DNA from: a bacterium
GTDB taxonomy: Bacteria > Vulcanimicrobiota > Xenobia > Xenobiales > Xenobiaceae
Assembly (NCBI GenBank): GCA_017458675.1
Contig: JAFTAM010000095.1
Coordinates: 1 to 43,928, forward strand
Direction of reading: 5' to 3'
Length of the DNA: 43,928 nucleotides
Shown: one piece after another, positions 1 to 8,068 of the stretch
Position numbering within the stretch: the first letter of the stretch is position 1
Layout: each line of letters starts with the position of its first letter
Position numbers and translations under genes: made by a program
The notes under the pieces: model-generated
What the model was told of the DNA's origin: nothing
The model's database searches: none
What the model saw: the letters and a program-made list of their open reading frames with translations, nothing else

Positions 1-109
1 AACTGGGTCTAGCAGATCCAAACAATCCGAAATAAATACTGGCAAAAATCCTTGTTTGGCGTTACAATAAGGTTGTGTTGGAGTGTTCATTTCAAATTAA
101 TTCTAACAC

Positions 110-147
110 AAAAAAGGGTCACCTGGATTATCCAGATGACCTCTTTT
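110..147 (-). terminator. Rho-independent terminator of the ispE/nucleotidyltransferase operon
   Basis: The arms GGTCACCTGGA and TCCAGATGACC form a stem with one mismatch around a short TTA loop. Read on the minus strand, the hairpin is followed by CCC and six T residues. It lies 40 bp past the stop of the minus-strand gene at 187-1002. The plus-strand side (TCTTTTATT) is weaker, so it may act in both directions. I see no identifiable gene in bases 1-109. Confidence 0.75.
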
Positions 148-186
148 ATTAAGACTGTTTTTTCACAGGCCCTTTGACGTTTTTTT

Positions 187-1002
187 TCAGTTCTTTTCCG
201 CCTCAAGCTCCTGCATGCGGCGGCGGGCCTGCCCCAGGGATTCGGCGTCGTCTACGTTGTAGGCCGATTCGGCGAAGGGAGACATGATGCCGCAGCAGGG
301 CATTTTGGCAATTTTGACGACGGTTTCCTGAATCATGGGAATGGTCAGTCGGCGGATTAAGAAATTGAAAAGGACCTTGAAGCCCAGTATCCTGGCCATT
401 TTCAGAGGCTTTTTGCGGGCCTCGGCCATGATTTTCATCGATTCAAGCAGATAATCGAAGGCATCGGCGCGCATGCAGCTGAAGCCGCCTCCGCAGAACG
501 TTCCTTCAGCCAGAGGGATCCAGGTGTGGCGCAGCTCCGGGTATTTGGCCTGGGAGTCCTTTTTATTGACGAAGGCGTACCATACGGCCTGCTTGGGGTT
601 TTGCAGGCACTGTTCAATGAAGTTGTCAACGGCTTCTGTTGTCAGAAAGGGCAGATCTCCGGCGGCCAGCAGCACAGGATCGGACGAGGACGGCAGCAGC
701 TTTAGACCCGACTGCACGGAGTCTATCACGCCCTTGCCGGTGGGAGCGGTTTTATAGACGCCTTCCCATACGGGGGCGAGCTTTTCCTGTTCAATATCGC
801 TTACCAAAATAATTTTGTCTATGTATTTTGAGGCTCTTAAGGCCGCCAGAGTATGGGCGCTCATAGGCTTGGAGCCTATCATAATGTGGCCCTTGCCGGC
901 TGTCTGCGGCTCGGATTCGGGCAGGTCCTTTATTCTGCCGCCGGTCAGCAGGACGGCGTTTATCGGCGTTCTGAAATCCTGAGGAGGAGCGTATATATCC
1001 AT
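187..1002 (-). CDS. MobA-like NTP transferase domain protein
   Basis: This 271-residue protein resembles the MobA-like NTP transferase family, which moves nucleotidyl groups onto sugar phosphates or cofactors. The N-terminal AVLLTGGR loop followed by GKGHIMIGSKPM matches the nucleotide-binding start of the family. AAGDLPFLT (about residues 113-121) matches the metal-binding Asp region. The C-terminal 60 residues are less typical. The gene starts 25 bp after ispE on the same strand, so the two are probably co-transcribed. Such a gene next to ispE suggests a link to isoprenoid or cell-envelope precursors, but the substrate cannot be read from the sequence. No clear ribosome binding site precedes the ATG at 1002, so translational coupling to ispE is plausible. 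Confidence 0.75.
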   Translation of the reverse strand: MDIYAPPQDFRTPINAVLLTGGRIKDLPESEPQTAGKGHIMIGSKPMSAHTLAALRASKYIDKIILVSDIEQEKLAPVWEGVYKTAPTGKGVIDSVQSGLKLLPSSSDPVLLAAGDLPFLTTEAVDNFIEQCLQNPKQAVWYAFVNKKDSQAKYPELRHTWIPLAEGTFCGGGFSCMRADAFDYLLESMKIMAEARKKPLKMARILGFKVLFNFLIRRLTIPMIQETVVKIAKMPCCGIMSPFAESAYNVDDAESLGQARRRMQELEAEKN

Positions 1003-1027
1003 GTTTTCGGTATGCCTTTACTGAAAT

Positions 1028-1948
1028 CTATTTTAAAGAAAATTTGGTGAAGAGAACCTTGCCGTATCGCTGCAGCTCTGCAAGGGCTTTGAGGTCCCGG
1101 CGCCGCTTTTCGGCTCGCTGAGTTTCTGCCAGAGCGAAGAGCGTGGATCCGCTTCCGCATAAAAGAACTTTTTGGGCTCCGAATTCCGCCAGGGCCTTAT
1201 GGCAGACGCTTAAGGAGGGGGCCAGACTTTCGGCTGCCGGGTACAGATCGTTGCTCAGGCAGCGGCAGAATTCCCGAATGATATTCTGCTTGCCGTCTTC
1301 GGAAGCTGTCAGAACTTCGGTAAGCTTCTGAGAACTGCCTCGGGCCGGACGGCGCTCGGCTTCCGGCAGAGCGTCCCAGGCCTTATAGACCAGGGGAGTA
1401 CTCAGTCCGAATTCGGGGATGAGCAATATTACGGTCAGATCCTTCAAAAAATGAGGAGAAGGCAGAACTTCAAGAATTTCTCCCCTGCCGGTTCCGCGGG
1501 CGGTTCCCTCCAGAAGGCCGAAGGCTACGTCCGCTCCCAGAGAGGCGGCCAGACTGTGCAGTCTTTCATAGGGGAGCCTTAGCTCATAAAGTTCGTTTAG
1601 GCCTTTCAAGGCAGCGGCGGCGTCGGCGCTGCCGCCTCCCAGACCGCCGCCGGCCGGAATGAATTTGCGAAGCTTAAAGCGGCAGCCCAGCTCTCTTGCC
1701 GTTTCCTGTTCCAACAGACTGTGAGCTCTTAAGACCAGATTGTCCGCTCCGGCGCCGACCTGAAATCCGCTGCCTATGCCGTCGGTTATTTCCAGTGAAG
1801 TTGAAGCGGCTTTCTCCATATCCAGAATATCCGCTAATTCAAGGGCCTGAAAAACCGTATCCAGCCGGTGGTAGCCGTTGGGCAGCAGATCGGTAATTTC
1901 CAGAGTTAAATTTACTTTGGCCAAAGCCTTGACGCTGATTTTTTCCAT
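1028..1948 (-). CDS. ispE: 4-diphosphocytidyl-2-C-methyl-D-erythritol kinase
   Basis: IspE phosphorylates CDP-methylerythritol with ATP in the non-mevalonate (MEP) isoprenoid pathway, in the cytoplasm. The 306-residue length is normal for the family. The N-terminus KALAKVNLTLEI with NGYHRLDTVFQ is the typical IspE substrate-binding start. PAGGGLGGGSADAAAAL (about residues 97-113) is the GHMP-kinase ATP loop, and CGSGSTLFAL near the C-terminus is the third GHMP motif. AGGA lies about 6 bases before the ATG at 1948, which supports this start. The gene is followed by the MobA-like gene in an apparent two-gene unit, and is preceded at 105 bp by the DUF3857 gene on the same strand. Confidence 0.95.
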   Translation of the reverse strand: MEKISVKALAKVNLTLEITDLLPNGYHRLDTVFQALELADILDMEKAASTSLEITDGIGSGFQVGAGADNLVLRAHSLLEQETARELGCRFKLRKFIPAGGGLGGGSADAAAALKGLNELYELRLPYERLHSLAASLGADVAFGLLEGTARGTGRGEILEVLPSPHFLKDLTVILLIPEFGLSTPLVYKAWDALPEAERRPARGSSQKLTEVLTASEDGKQNIIREFCRCLSNDLYPAAESLAPSLSVCHKALAEFGAQKVLLCGSGSTLFALAETQRAEKRRRDLKALAELQRYGKVLFTKFSLK

Positions 1949-2053
1949 GCTTTTATCCTGAGTGGGCGAATATGAAAAAGCCTTTCCGAAACGAGCCGGT
2001 AAAGGGCAGTTCAGAAAGACTTTGGCTTGCCTCTTTAAAGGCGGGATGCAGAA

Positions 2054-4159
2054 TTACTTTAAGTCGTCGGGAATCATCAGGCTGTCCTTTTCGGAGTCTT
2101 CAGGATTTTCCGCAGGCGTTTCGGGATTTTTGACGTCTTTGGAGCCGGAGACTTTTTTCTCTTGCTTCTTTTCTGCTTTTTTAGGAGCTTTAAACAAAAG
2201 AGGAGTTTTGCTGCTGCTCAGCTGAGCCTGGGACAGCTCCTTGAGTTTGTCAAATTCGTCCGGATAGATCCAGGGTTTGTTGATCTCTACTCTGTTGTAG
2301 AACCAGACCTCGCGACCTTTGCTGACGGTCTGACAGATATAGCTTCCGATTTCGTTGCTGATACTGCAGTTCTGAGGCGCCGCAATTACGGAGCTTTCTT
2401 CCGGCAGAGTCAGACGGTAGCTGATTTCGTCGATGAACGGGGCGTCAAAGCGGATTGGGCAGGTTCTGTTTTCGGTGTTGAGACCGGCCTGCAGAGTCCT
2501 GTTGTTGATGACTGTCAGAGGAGTTAAATAGCAGCCGCTTTTTTTGTCTAAACGGGCGCAGCCGTTTACTTTGACGGTTGTACTGAAAGCGGCTGGCTTG
2601 TTCTTTTCGATTTCGGAAGGGAAATAATTGGAGTAGGGTATGAAGTGGAAGGCGAACAGGCTGTCAAATTTGTTCATTATCCACTCTACGGTCTTTTGCC
2701 GGACCGAAGGCTCCAGGTTGCCGAGCTGCTGTACCGAAGCGTACAGATCATTGGCGCGGAGACCGAAAGGCGTAATATCGGCGGTAAGTTCTCCCAGGCC
2801 GTTCAAATTGACGTTGCCGGCAATATCGTAAAGGCATAAATTATCGCGGGCCTGTCCGCAGGGGAGAGCGACCAGGCGGGCGCCGCCTTGGCGGACGGCG
2901 GTGGGAAGCTCCAGAGCGGCGCTGCCCTGCCAGCCCTTGTTGGGAGCGTTCAGCGCTATGCCGGGGACCGAGGGATCGATCCAAAGATCCTTGCCGTCGG
3001 AGGTCACTTTCAGCAGGTACTGCTCGACATACTGAGGGATGGGAGGCAGGTTTTCGATATTTCTGAGATCGGAATTGGTAACCAGATAGGGCGTCACGTT
3101 TAAACCGGCTTTAGTAAGCAAACAGCCGGCAAGGTAGGCCGCGTCGGAGGGAGAAAGCTTTTCCGATTTGCTGAGAAGCGCAGGATCGGCCTTATGCCAT
3201 AAATCAGAATCCTGAGCGGTTATAAAATGGGTGTTTAAATATTTAAGAACGTCGTCAATTCTTTCCTCCGGAGTTTTGCTTACGGAGGTCAATCCGGAGG
3301 CGAGTATGTTCAGATCGCCGTGATCGTCGGTATTTTTCGCCCAGACTGAGCCTGCCCAGCCGCCCAGCTCCGGCCAGTCGGCAAAGCCGCTTACAGCGAC
3401 GTATTTGTAATAATTCTGATTGTTGGGCTTATTAGGCAGCGAAGGCTCGGTGTCGTAGGGAGAGGAGGTCTGCCAATAATAGACGGTTTTCCCCTTATCT
3501 TCAAGGAGCTGAGGCTCTTTAAGCTCAGGCACGTTGGTAAAGGTGTGAGCTTTTACGTTTTCAGGTACGCTTACTTTAAAGGTAGAATGGACGATGGGAA
3601 CGTCGTTCTGCAGATATGAGGCAGTCGACCAGGTCTTGTCGTCTCTGGCCGCGGTTTTCATTCTGCATTTGTATTCAATGAGCGATCCTGCAGAGAGATT
3701 GGGGAAATCGACGATAAAATATTTTTTGTTTTTGTTGGCTTCGCTTTCGTCTATGCGGGAAAGGATGCGCGCGCTTTTAGGATCGATAACGGTAATTTTG
3801 CCTTCGGGAGAGACGGTGCGGGCTGAAATCAGTTCGACCTGTTCCGCCGCGGCGTCGTAGCTGCGGGGCAGAATTTTAAAGGTGTCGGCGCCCTCTTTGT
3901 TGAGAATCTTGATAACGTTGTACTCGGTAGTCTCGGAGGAAAAATCTTCATTTAAGGTATAGGTCATGTCGTCGGCCAGGATAATGGCCATGGCGCCGGG
4001 ATATTCCGCAATTCCGGGAGCGTTTTTATATTTCTGAAGGAGATCGCCGTCGGGGGAATTCTGAGCCTGAACCGGCATAGCGAACATGAAGGCTGTCAGC
4101 GCAAAGACTGCAGCTTTGGAAATGTTGGCGGCGCGGCTTTTATTAAAATGCAGTTTCAT
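2054..4159 (-). CDS. Secreted DUF3857/transglutaminase-like protein, catalytic residues missing
   Basis: This 701-residue exported protein has a signal peptide (residues 1 to about 32, ending near MPVQAQ). Residues about 50-280 resemble the DUF3857 beta-sandwich found before bacterial transglutaminase-like domains. Residues about 298-400 align with a transglutaminase core in layout: a helix before AAYLAGCLLTKAGLNVTPYL, and a final LWIDPSVPG. The Cys expected before the core helix is replaced (LSPSDAAYL), and the expected His strand reads YVEQYLLKV. Only the Asp is kept, so an active protease or transglutaminase is unlikely. A C-terminal beta-rich region (about 420-640) is followed by a Lys/Glu-rich tail. 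AAGGAA precedes the ATG at 4159. A periplasmic or cell-surface structural or binding role is inference. Confidence 0.7.
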   Translation of the reverse strand: MKLHFNKSRAANISKAAVFALTAFMFAMPVQAQNSPDGDLLQKYKNAPGIAEYPGAMAIILADDMTYTLNEDFSSETTEYNVIKILNKEGADTFKILPRSYDAAAEQVELISARTVSPEGKITVIDPKSARILSRIDESEANKNKKYFIVDFPNLSAGSLIEYKCRMKTAARDDKTWSTASYLQNDVPIVHSTFKVSVPENVKAHTFTNVPELKEPQLLEDKGKTVYYWQTSSPYDTEPSLPNKPNNQNYYKYVAVSGFADWPELGGWAGSVWAKNTDDHGDLNILASGLTSVSKTPEERIDDVLKYLNTHFITAQDSDLWHKADPALLSKSEKLSPSDAAYLAGCLLTKAGLNVTPYLVTNSDLRNIENLPPIPQYVEQYLLKVTSDGKDLWIDPSVPGIALNAPNKGWQGSAALELPTAVRQGGARLVALPCGQARDNLCLYDIAGNVNLNGLGELTADITPFGLRANDLYASVQQLGNLEPSVRQKTVEWIMNKFDSLFAFHFIPYSNYFPSEIEKNKPAAFSTTVKVNGCARLDKKSGCYLTPLTVINNRTLQAGLNTENRTCPIRFDAPFIDEISYRLTLPEESSVIAAPQNCSISNEIGSYICQTVSKGREVWFYNRVEINKPWIYPDEFDKLKELSQAQLSSSKTPLLFKAPKKAEKKQEKKVSGSKDVKNPETPAENPEDSEKDSLMIPDDLK

Positions 4160-4307
4160 AAATAACGGTTCCTTGATTTAGGTCCGCTTGGGCCGGAGGC
4201 TTTGAATGCTTTTGTCTGCGGGGGGCAGAACGCCCGCTTCCTGCAGGCGGCTTCAAAGCTTCACGTCGCAGCTTTTTTTTGAGGGAATCCAGCGTTAAGA
4301 TTTATTA

Positions 4308-4335
4308 CCAAAAGAGAGCCGATCGGTCGGCTCTC
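4308..4335 (-). terminator. Likely terminator after the 85-residue membrane protein gene
   Basis: GAGAGCCGA (4314-4322) and TCGGCTCTC (4327-4335) form a perfect 9-bp stem with a TCGG loop. On the minus strand it is followed by TTTTGG, a short T tract. It lies about 100 bp past the stop of the gene at 4438-4695. The rest of 4160-4437 holds only imperfect inverted repeats. Confidence 0.55.
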
Positions 4336-4437
4336 GGTCGCTGGGTATCGGCAGACAAAATCTAAAAGATCTGCCTGTGGTCGGTATCGGCAGTCTGAAC
4401 ATTTTTGTCAAGGCCGGGACTTGTGCGGTTGGTAAAT

Positions 4438-4695
4438 CTATTTCTTTTTTGAAGCTTTGTTCTGAGGCGGCTGAGCTGCGCCGGCCTGAGCCTGATTTTC
4501 ACTGGAGCAGGCGTTGAGGATATCCTCCTGGGTCGCTCCCTGCTTGTTGGCGATAACTGTAAGCAGAATCGCGGTTTTCTGAGTGTTGTCTTCAATGCTG
4601 TTAAGACGCTGCATGACGATAATTGCGAAGACCAGACTGATAACGACGAAGGCTATCAGGCATATCATACAGCAGACTGCAATACCGGATGTCAT
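4438..4695 (-). CDS. Small single-pass membrane protein, unknown function
   Basis: This is an 85-residue protein that I do not recognise. Residues about 4-28 form one hydrophobic helix rich in Ile, Val and Phe with two Cys (AVCCMICLIAFVV). A predicted helical stretch (QRLNSIEDNTQKTAILLTVIANKQ) follows, then an Ala/Gln/Pro-rich tail ending in Lys. The start is well supported: AGAGGAGGAATTT lies directly before the ATG at 4695. It is preceded by the polytopic protein at 4791-6869 on the same strand with a 95-bp gap, so shared or separate transcription is unclear. Its Shine-Dalgarno AGGAGGAA is complementary to the C-rich stretch of the candidate small RNA at 21791-21928. Confidence 0.7.
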   Translation of the reverse strand: MTSGIAVCCMICLIAFVVISLVFAIIVMQRLNSIEDNTQKTAILLTVIANKQGATQEDILNACSSENQAQAGAAQPPQNKASKKK

Positions 4696-4790
4696 AAATT
4701 CCTCCTCTGTCCGAGTCAGTGACTTAATATAGTTACAGCTTTATTATTTCCTTTGTTTTCTGCTGTTACCTTTACAACTTAAATCCAATT

Positions 4791-6869
4791 TCATTTATCT
4801 GAGATATTTTTAAAGATCTCAGGGTTTTGAGTATCGTAAAAACTCAGCACGTATTTGTTGGGCTCTATCATCCCTCCGCTTAAGCTTCTGTCGTAGCTGG
4901 TCTCTTCAAGCTCGCATACGGGCTGTCCGAATACTGCGTTGAGGCGGCTGCAGATGTCGCTGTAAATTATTTCTCCGGCGTGGCGATCCAGCAAATAGGA
5001 ACCCCGGTTTTTTATATGGCAGCACATGCGTTCGCTGACGACTATATAGCGGTAGCCTTCGTTTTGTACCTGAGCCAGAGCCTCCTTTGAAAAGCTTTTG
5101 GGTACGGTTTCGCTGCCCAGATCCAAGATAAAGCGCACAAAGGGCTGATCGATCATGTTTTGGTATTCGAAGAGCCAGCTGTCCTTGCCGGTATTGTACT
5201 GATGGCGGGAGAATAAGCCCTTGCGGCCGTCGACGGTTATTCTCATATCGACCAGGGTAAGATCGGAATCGTAGTAAAAATCGCGGTTGAAGTCCAGGGC
5301 GCTTTCCCATACCTTTCTCTCCACCGGCACGAAAATATATCCCGATTCGGCGCCGGGGCGATCCGTTTTCTGAACGACGGTATTTTTTGGCGGGGCTTCG
5401 GTGGCGGGCATCGGCAGATGGCTGCGCTTAAGCTGTTCAAATACCGGAAGAATCAGGAGACAGACGGTTATTCCGATCAGGGTAGGTTTTGACAGCTTTG
5501 AGTGATTTTGCAGAGCGTCGCAGGCCAGAGCCAGAAAGGAGGCGACTGCCAATATGAACAGCAGCATGGTCTGACTGGGCCAGACCAGCTTGTTGAACAG
5601 CGGCATGTATTCGCATAAAACTCTGTAAGGCGTGAGCAGGGTGCGTCCGAAAACGCCGATAAAGCAGCCTTTCCATTTTAAAAGCGGACCGAGGGGAAGA
5701 AAATAAAAGCAGACGGCGGCGGCCAGCCACATTATCTGAAGCCTGCGCCGGGGGTAGTTTTTATACAGAAACAGAGTCAGGCAGGCTGCCAGGGCCATAA
5801 AGGTTATGTTGGCCGAAAAGGTATGCTCCAGAGGGATCTGGCAGGCCGGAGACAGTGGAGACTGGACAAAGGACTTTCTGAAGGGGTAGTCTATTTCGCA
5901 GGAATAGTTGATGCTCTGTCTGTAAAAGATCGAAGGATCGTACTGCTGATTCTGATCCGGGCGCACCATGCCGGGGATATCGTCGCCGCAGGCTATGCGC
6001 ACCAGATAGGGCTGGGCGCTGGGAAGTATTGCCGCGGCAAAGGTCAGGACAAACAGAAGCGCGCACAGCTGCCTGCGGACTGAAAAAAAGCTCCTGAAAG
6101 AAAAGTTCAGTCTGTTTTGCCCGGTAATATGTTCATATATTGCGCATGAAATACTCCAGAGAATGAGGAAGGCTCCGAACAGTACGGCAAAATGACCGTA
6201 AAACCAGTAGTTTGTCGCGGTCAGGGCCAGCATGAGGCCGGCCAGACTCCAGCGCCGCCAGTCCTCCGAGCCCTTGGCCTCCATGAAGCTCAAAACCGTC
6301 AGCACAAACAAAAATGTCTGCGATTCTATAATTCTTCCGGTGACGATGAGATGGAGCTGCCAGGGATTGAAAGCAAAAATCGCGCCTCCCAAAAACGAGG
6401 CCAGGGGAGAGCATCCCGAGCGGCGGCAGAGACAGCGCATGGCCAGGGCGTTTAAGGCCAGTATGATCAGGCATTTGACATTGTAATACAAAGGAAAGCC
6501 GAACAGTTTGGCCAGCGGCCAGGTCCACAGAAAGTCTATGCCGTTGGATACGCTGCAGTGCTCGCCGAATCTTAATACGTATCCGTACAGCTCGCTTATA
6601 TGCGTTAAGCAGCCCCAGAATCCGTAGTGCTCGCAGCAGTAATCTATCATGCAGGCGTAATACTGAGTCCAGGAATGATATATCCACAGAGTCTGAGCGG
6701 TATTTTCGTAGCCTAAATATCCGAATATAACTTCAGCGCCCTGCAGCGAGGCCGGAGCTGCAAAGAGAACTGCCAGCAGCGCATATGCGCCTAAAACGGC
6801 GGCTATGCTGTCAAATAGGGGCCGCCCGGCTTTTTTTTCTGGTTTCTCATTTGTTTTTTGCATAGACAT
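4791..6869 (-). CDS. Polytopic membrane protein, possible GT-C-like glycosyltransferase (paralogue of 8069-10105)
   Basis: This 692-residue protein has about 10-12 hydrophobic segments between residues 20 and 480, followed by a soluble C-terminal domain of about 200 residues. The layout (first helix, long acidic or aromatic loop, many helices, extracytoplasmic C-terminal domain) resembles GT-C glycosyltransferase-like membrane proteins, though no catalytic motif can be assigned with certainty. It is a diverged paralogue of the protein at 8069-10105. Shared blocks are AFNPWQLHLIVTG / GLSGYVLSYPVSSG, NYWFYGHFAVL / SCWYYGEFMAV, and the C-terminal YRYIVVSER / FRYFILHER. It lies 38 bp after the gene at 6908-7945, probably co-transcribed. 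AGGA lies 12 bases before the ATG. A role in envelope polysaccharide or lipid-linked sugar transfer is inference. Confidence 0.65.
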   Translation of the reverse strand: MSMQKTNEKPEKKAGRPLFDSIAAVLGAYALLAVLFAAPASLQGAEVIFGYLGYENTAQTLWIYHSWTQYYACMIDYCCEHYGFWGCLTHISELYGYVLRFGEHCSVSNGIDFLWTWPLAKLFGFPLYYNVKCLIILALNALAMRCLCRRSGCSPLASFLGGAIFAFNPWQLHLIVTGRIIESQTFLFVLTVLSFMEAKGSEDWRRWSLAGLMLALTATNYWFYGHFAVLFGAFLILWSISCAIYEHITGQNRLNFSFRSFFSVRRQLCALLFVLTFAAAILPSAQPYLVRIACGDDIPGMVRPDQNQQYDPSIFYRQSINYSCEIDYPFRKSFVQSPLSPACQIPLEHTFSANITFMALAACLTLFLYKNYPRRRLQIMWLAAAVCFYFLPLGPLLKWKGCFIGVFGRTLLTPYRVLCEYMPLFNKLVWPSQTMLLFILAVASFLALACDALQNHSKLSKPTLIGITVCLLILPVFEQLKRSHLPMPATEAPPKNTVVQKTDRPGAESGYIFVPVERKVWESALDFNRDFYYDSDLTLVDMRITVDGRKGLFSRHQYNTGKDSWLFEYQNMIDQPFVRFILDLGSETVPKSFSKEALAQVQNEGYRYIVVSERMCCHIKNRGSYLLDRHAGEIIYSDICSRLNAVFGQPVCELEETSYDRSLSGGMIEPNKYVLSFYDTQNPEIFKNISDK

Positions 6870-6907
6870 TTTTTTAGCTTTTCCTGAGAAGAGAGGCTGA
6901 AGCGCCT

Positions 6908-7945
6908 TCAGTATCTCTGCGATCTGTTGGCTTCAAAAATTTTCGCGTTCTTTTCCGGTCTCTGCAGCAGAGCGCAGTTTTCATCTTCAAAAACCGTTCT
7001 TATATTGTTCAGAGTCCGGGGGCTGATGAGATATTCCAGCCGTCTGATTTCCGAAGGCCAGTTTTCCTGAGCTTTTTCCAGCTCCCTGAAGAAGCTGCCG
7101 GGGAAAAGAAGAGTCGCGCTGTAATGACATTCCTGGATTCTCAGGGTGACGAGTTTTAATCTTCCCAGGAGTATCAGAATTCTCTGAGCCTGTTCAGGGG
7201 TCAGGCAGTCTCTGTCCTCTCGGAAGGCAAGTTCTCCTAAGCACAGCAAAAGCTTTAAGGGATAAACTTTGGCTTCCTGCAGCTTTTTAACGGCGGCTTG
7301 GCGCTGCGTTCCCGCTCCTTCCGGCACGGCCGGGGGAAGCGGAGTTCTGTTGACGGGAGTTAAAAGCAGGCATAGATCCGGACTCAGATATATCTTTTCC
7401 TTGCTTCTGTCTTTGGTCTGGAATACCGCCGATTCGGCGTCCGCGAATCCCGCGGCGGAAAAGGGTTTCAGAGAAGCGCGCTTTTTTAAGGTGCAGACAG
7501 AGCGGTTATAGCTTCTTTTGTCGCTGCCTTCCGAGCCTGCGGAATAATAAGCGGCTATATATTTATTGGGTTCGTTTATAAATTTCAGCTGATTTTCGGA
7601 AAGTTCTCCGTAAATTTCCGCATAAATCCGTTCGGCGGCGCTGAGTTCTCTGAGGGTTTGCTCCTCGATGGCTCTGAGATTTTTTTGCTTATCCGGAGGC
7701 AAAGTATAATTTCTTTCCTCCTTCATAATTTTTTGGGCTCTTTTGAGGCCGATCCAGTCGGAAAAGGGAGACACGTTCTCGGTGGGAGTTACGGCGAAGC
7801 CTGCCAGAGTGGTCAGAGCTATTTCCTTCTCCTTTTGGGCGCTGTCAGCCATTAAAATCAGTTCTGTAAATATAATGACAAATAAAAATGCCGCCGCAAT
7901 TAAAGCCGGCTTGATTCTATCTGCGTTCCGGTCGTTATTCAGCAT
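6908..7945 (-). CDS. Membrane-anchored protein with two Spy/CpxP-like LTxxQ-type motifs
   Basis: I do not recognise this 345-residue protein as a named family. Residues about 13-33 form a single hydrophobic anchor, so most of the chain is probably outside the membrane. Two segments look like the LTxxQ motif of periplasmic Spy/CpxP proteins: ELSENQLKFI at about residue 122 and CLTPEQAQRIL at about residue 248. They sit in similar helical surroundings (long charged helix before, GRLK or YIAA after). The middle is Pro/Arg-rich and probably flexible. It is the first gene of a minus-strand pair with the polytopic protein at 4791-6869, and faces that protein's paralogue on the plus strand. It could be an accessory or chaperone subunit for these membrane proteins; this is a guess from context. 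Confidence 0.5.
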   Translation of the reverse strand: MLNNDRNADRIKPALIAAAFLFVIIFTELILMADSAQKEKEIALTTLAGFAVTPTENVSPFSDWIGLKRAQKIMKEERNYTLPPDKQKNLRAIEEQTLRELSAAERIYAEIYGELSENQLKFINEPNKYIAAYYSAGSEGSDKRSYNRSVCTLKKRASLKPFSAAGFADAESAVFQTKDRSKEKIYLSPDLCLLLTPVNRTPLPPAVPEGAGTQRQAAVKKLQEAKVYPLKLLLCLGELAFREDRDCLTPEQAQRILILLGRLKLVTLRIQECHYSATLLFPGSFFRELEKAQENWPSEIRRLEYLISPRTLNNIRTVFEDENCALLQRPEKNAKIFEANRSQRY

Positions 7946-8068
7946 GGCGGCTTATTAAATAATTCTATAAATTATTCCTTTGCCGGCGGCTTCGAGCCAG
8001 GAAAGGGTTATAGCGGCTCTTATTAAAAAGTATAGCTTCTGCGGCGTTGTTGAACGCTTTTGCGGCGT

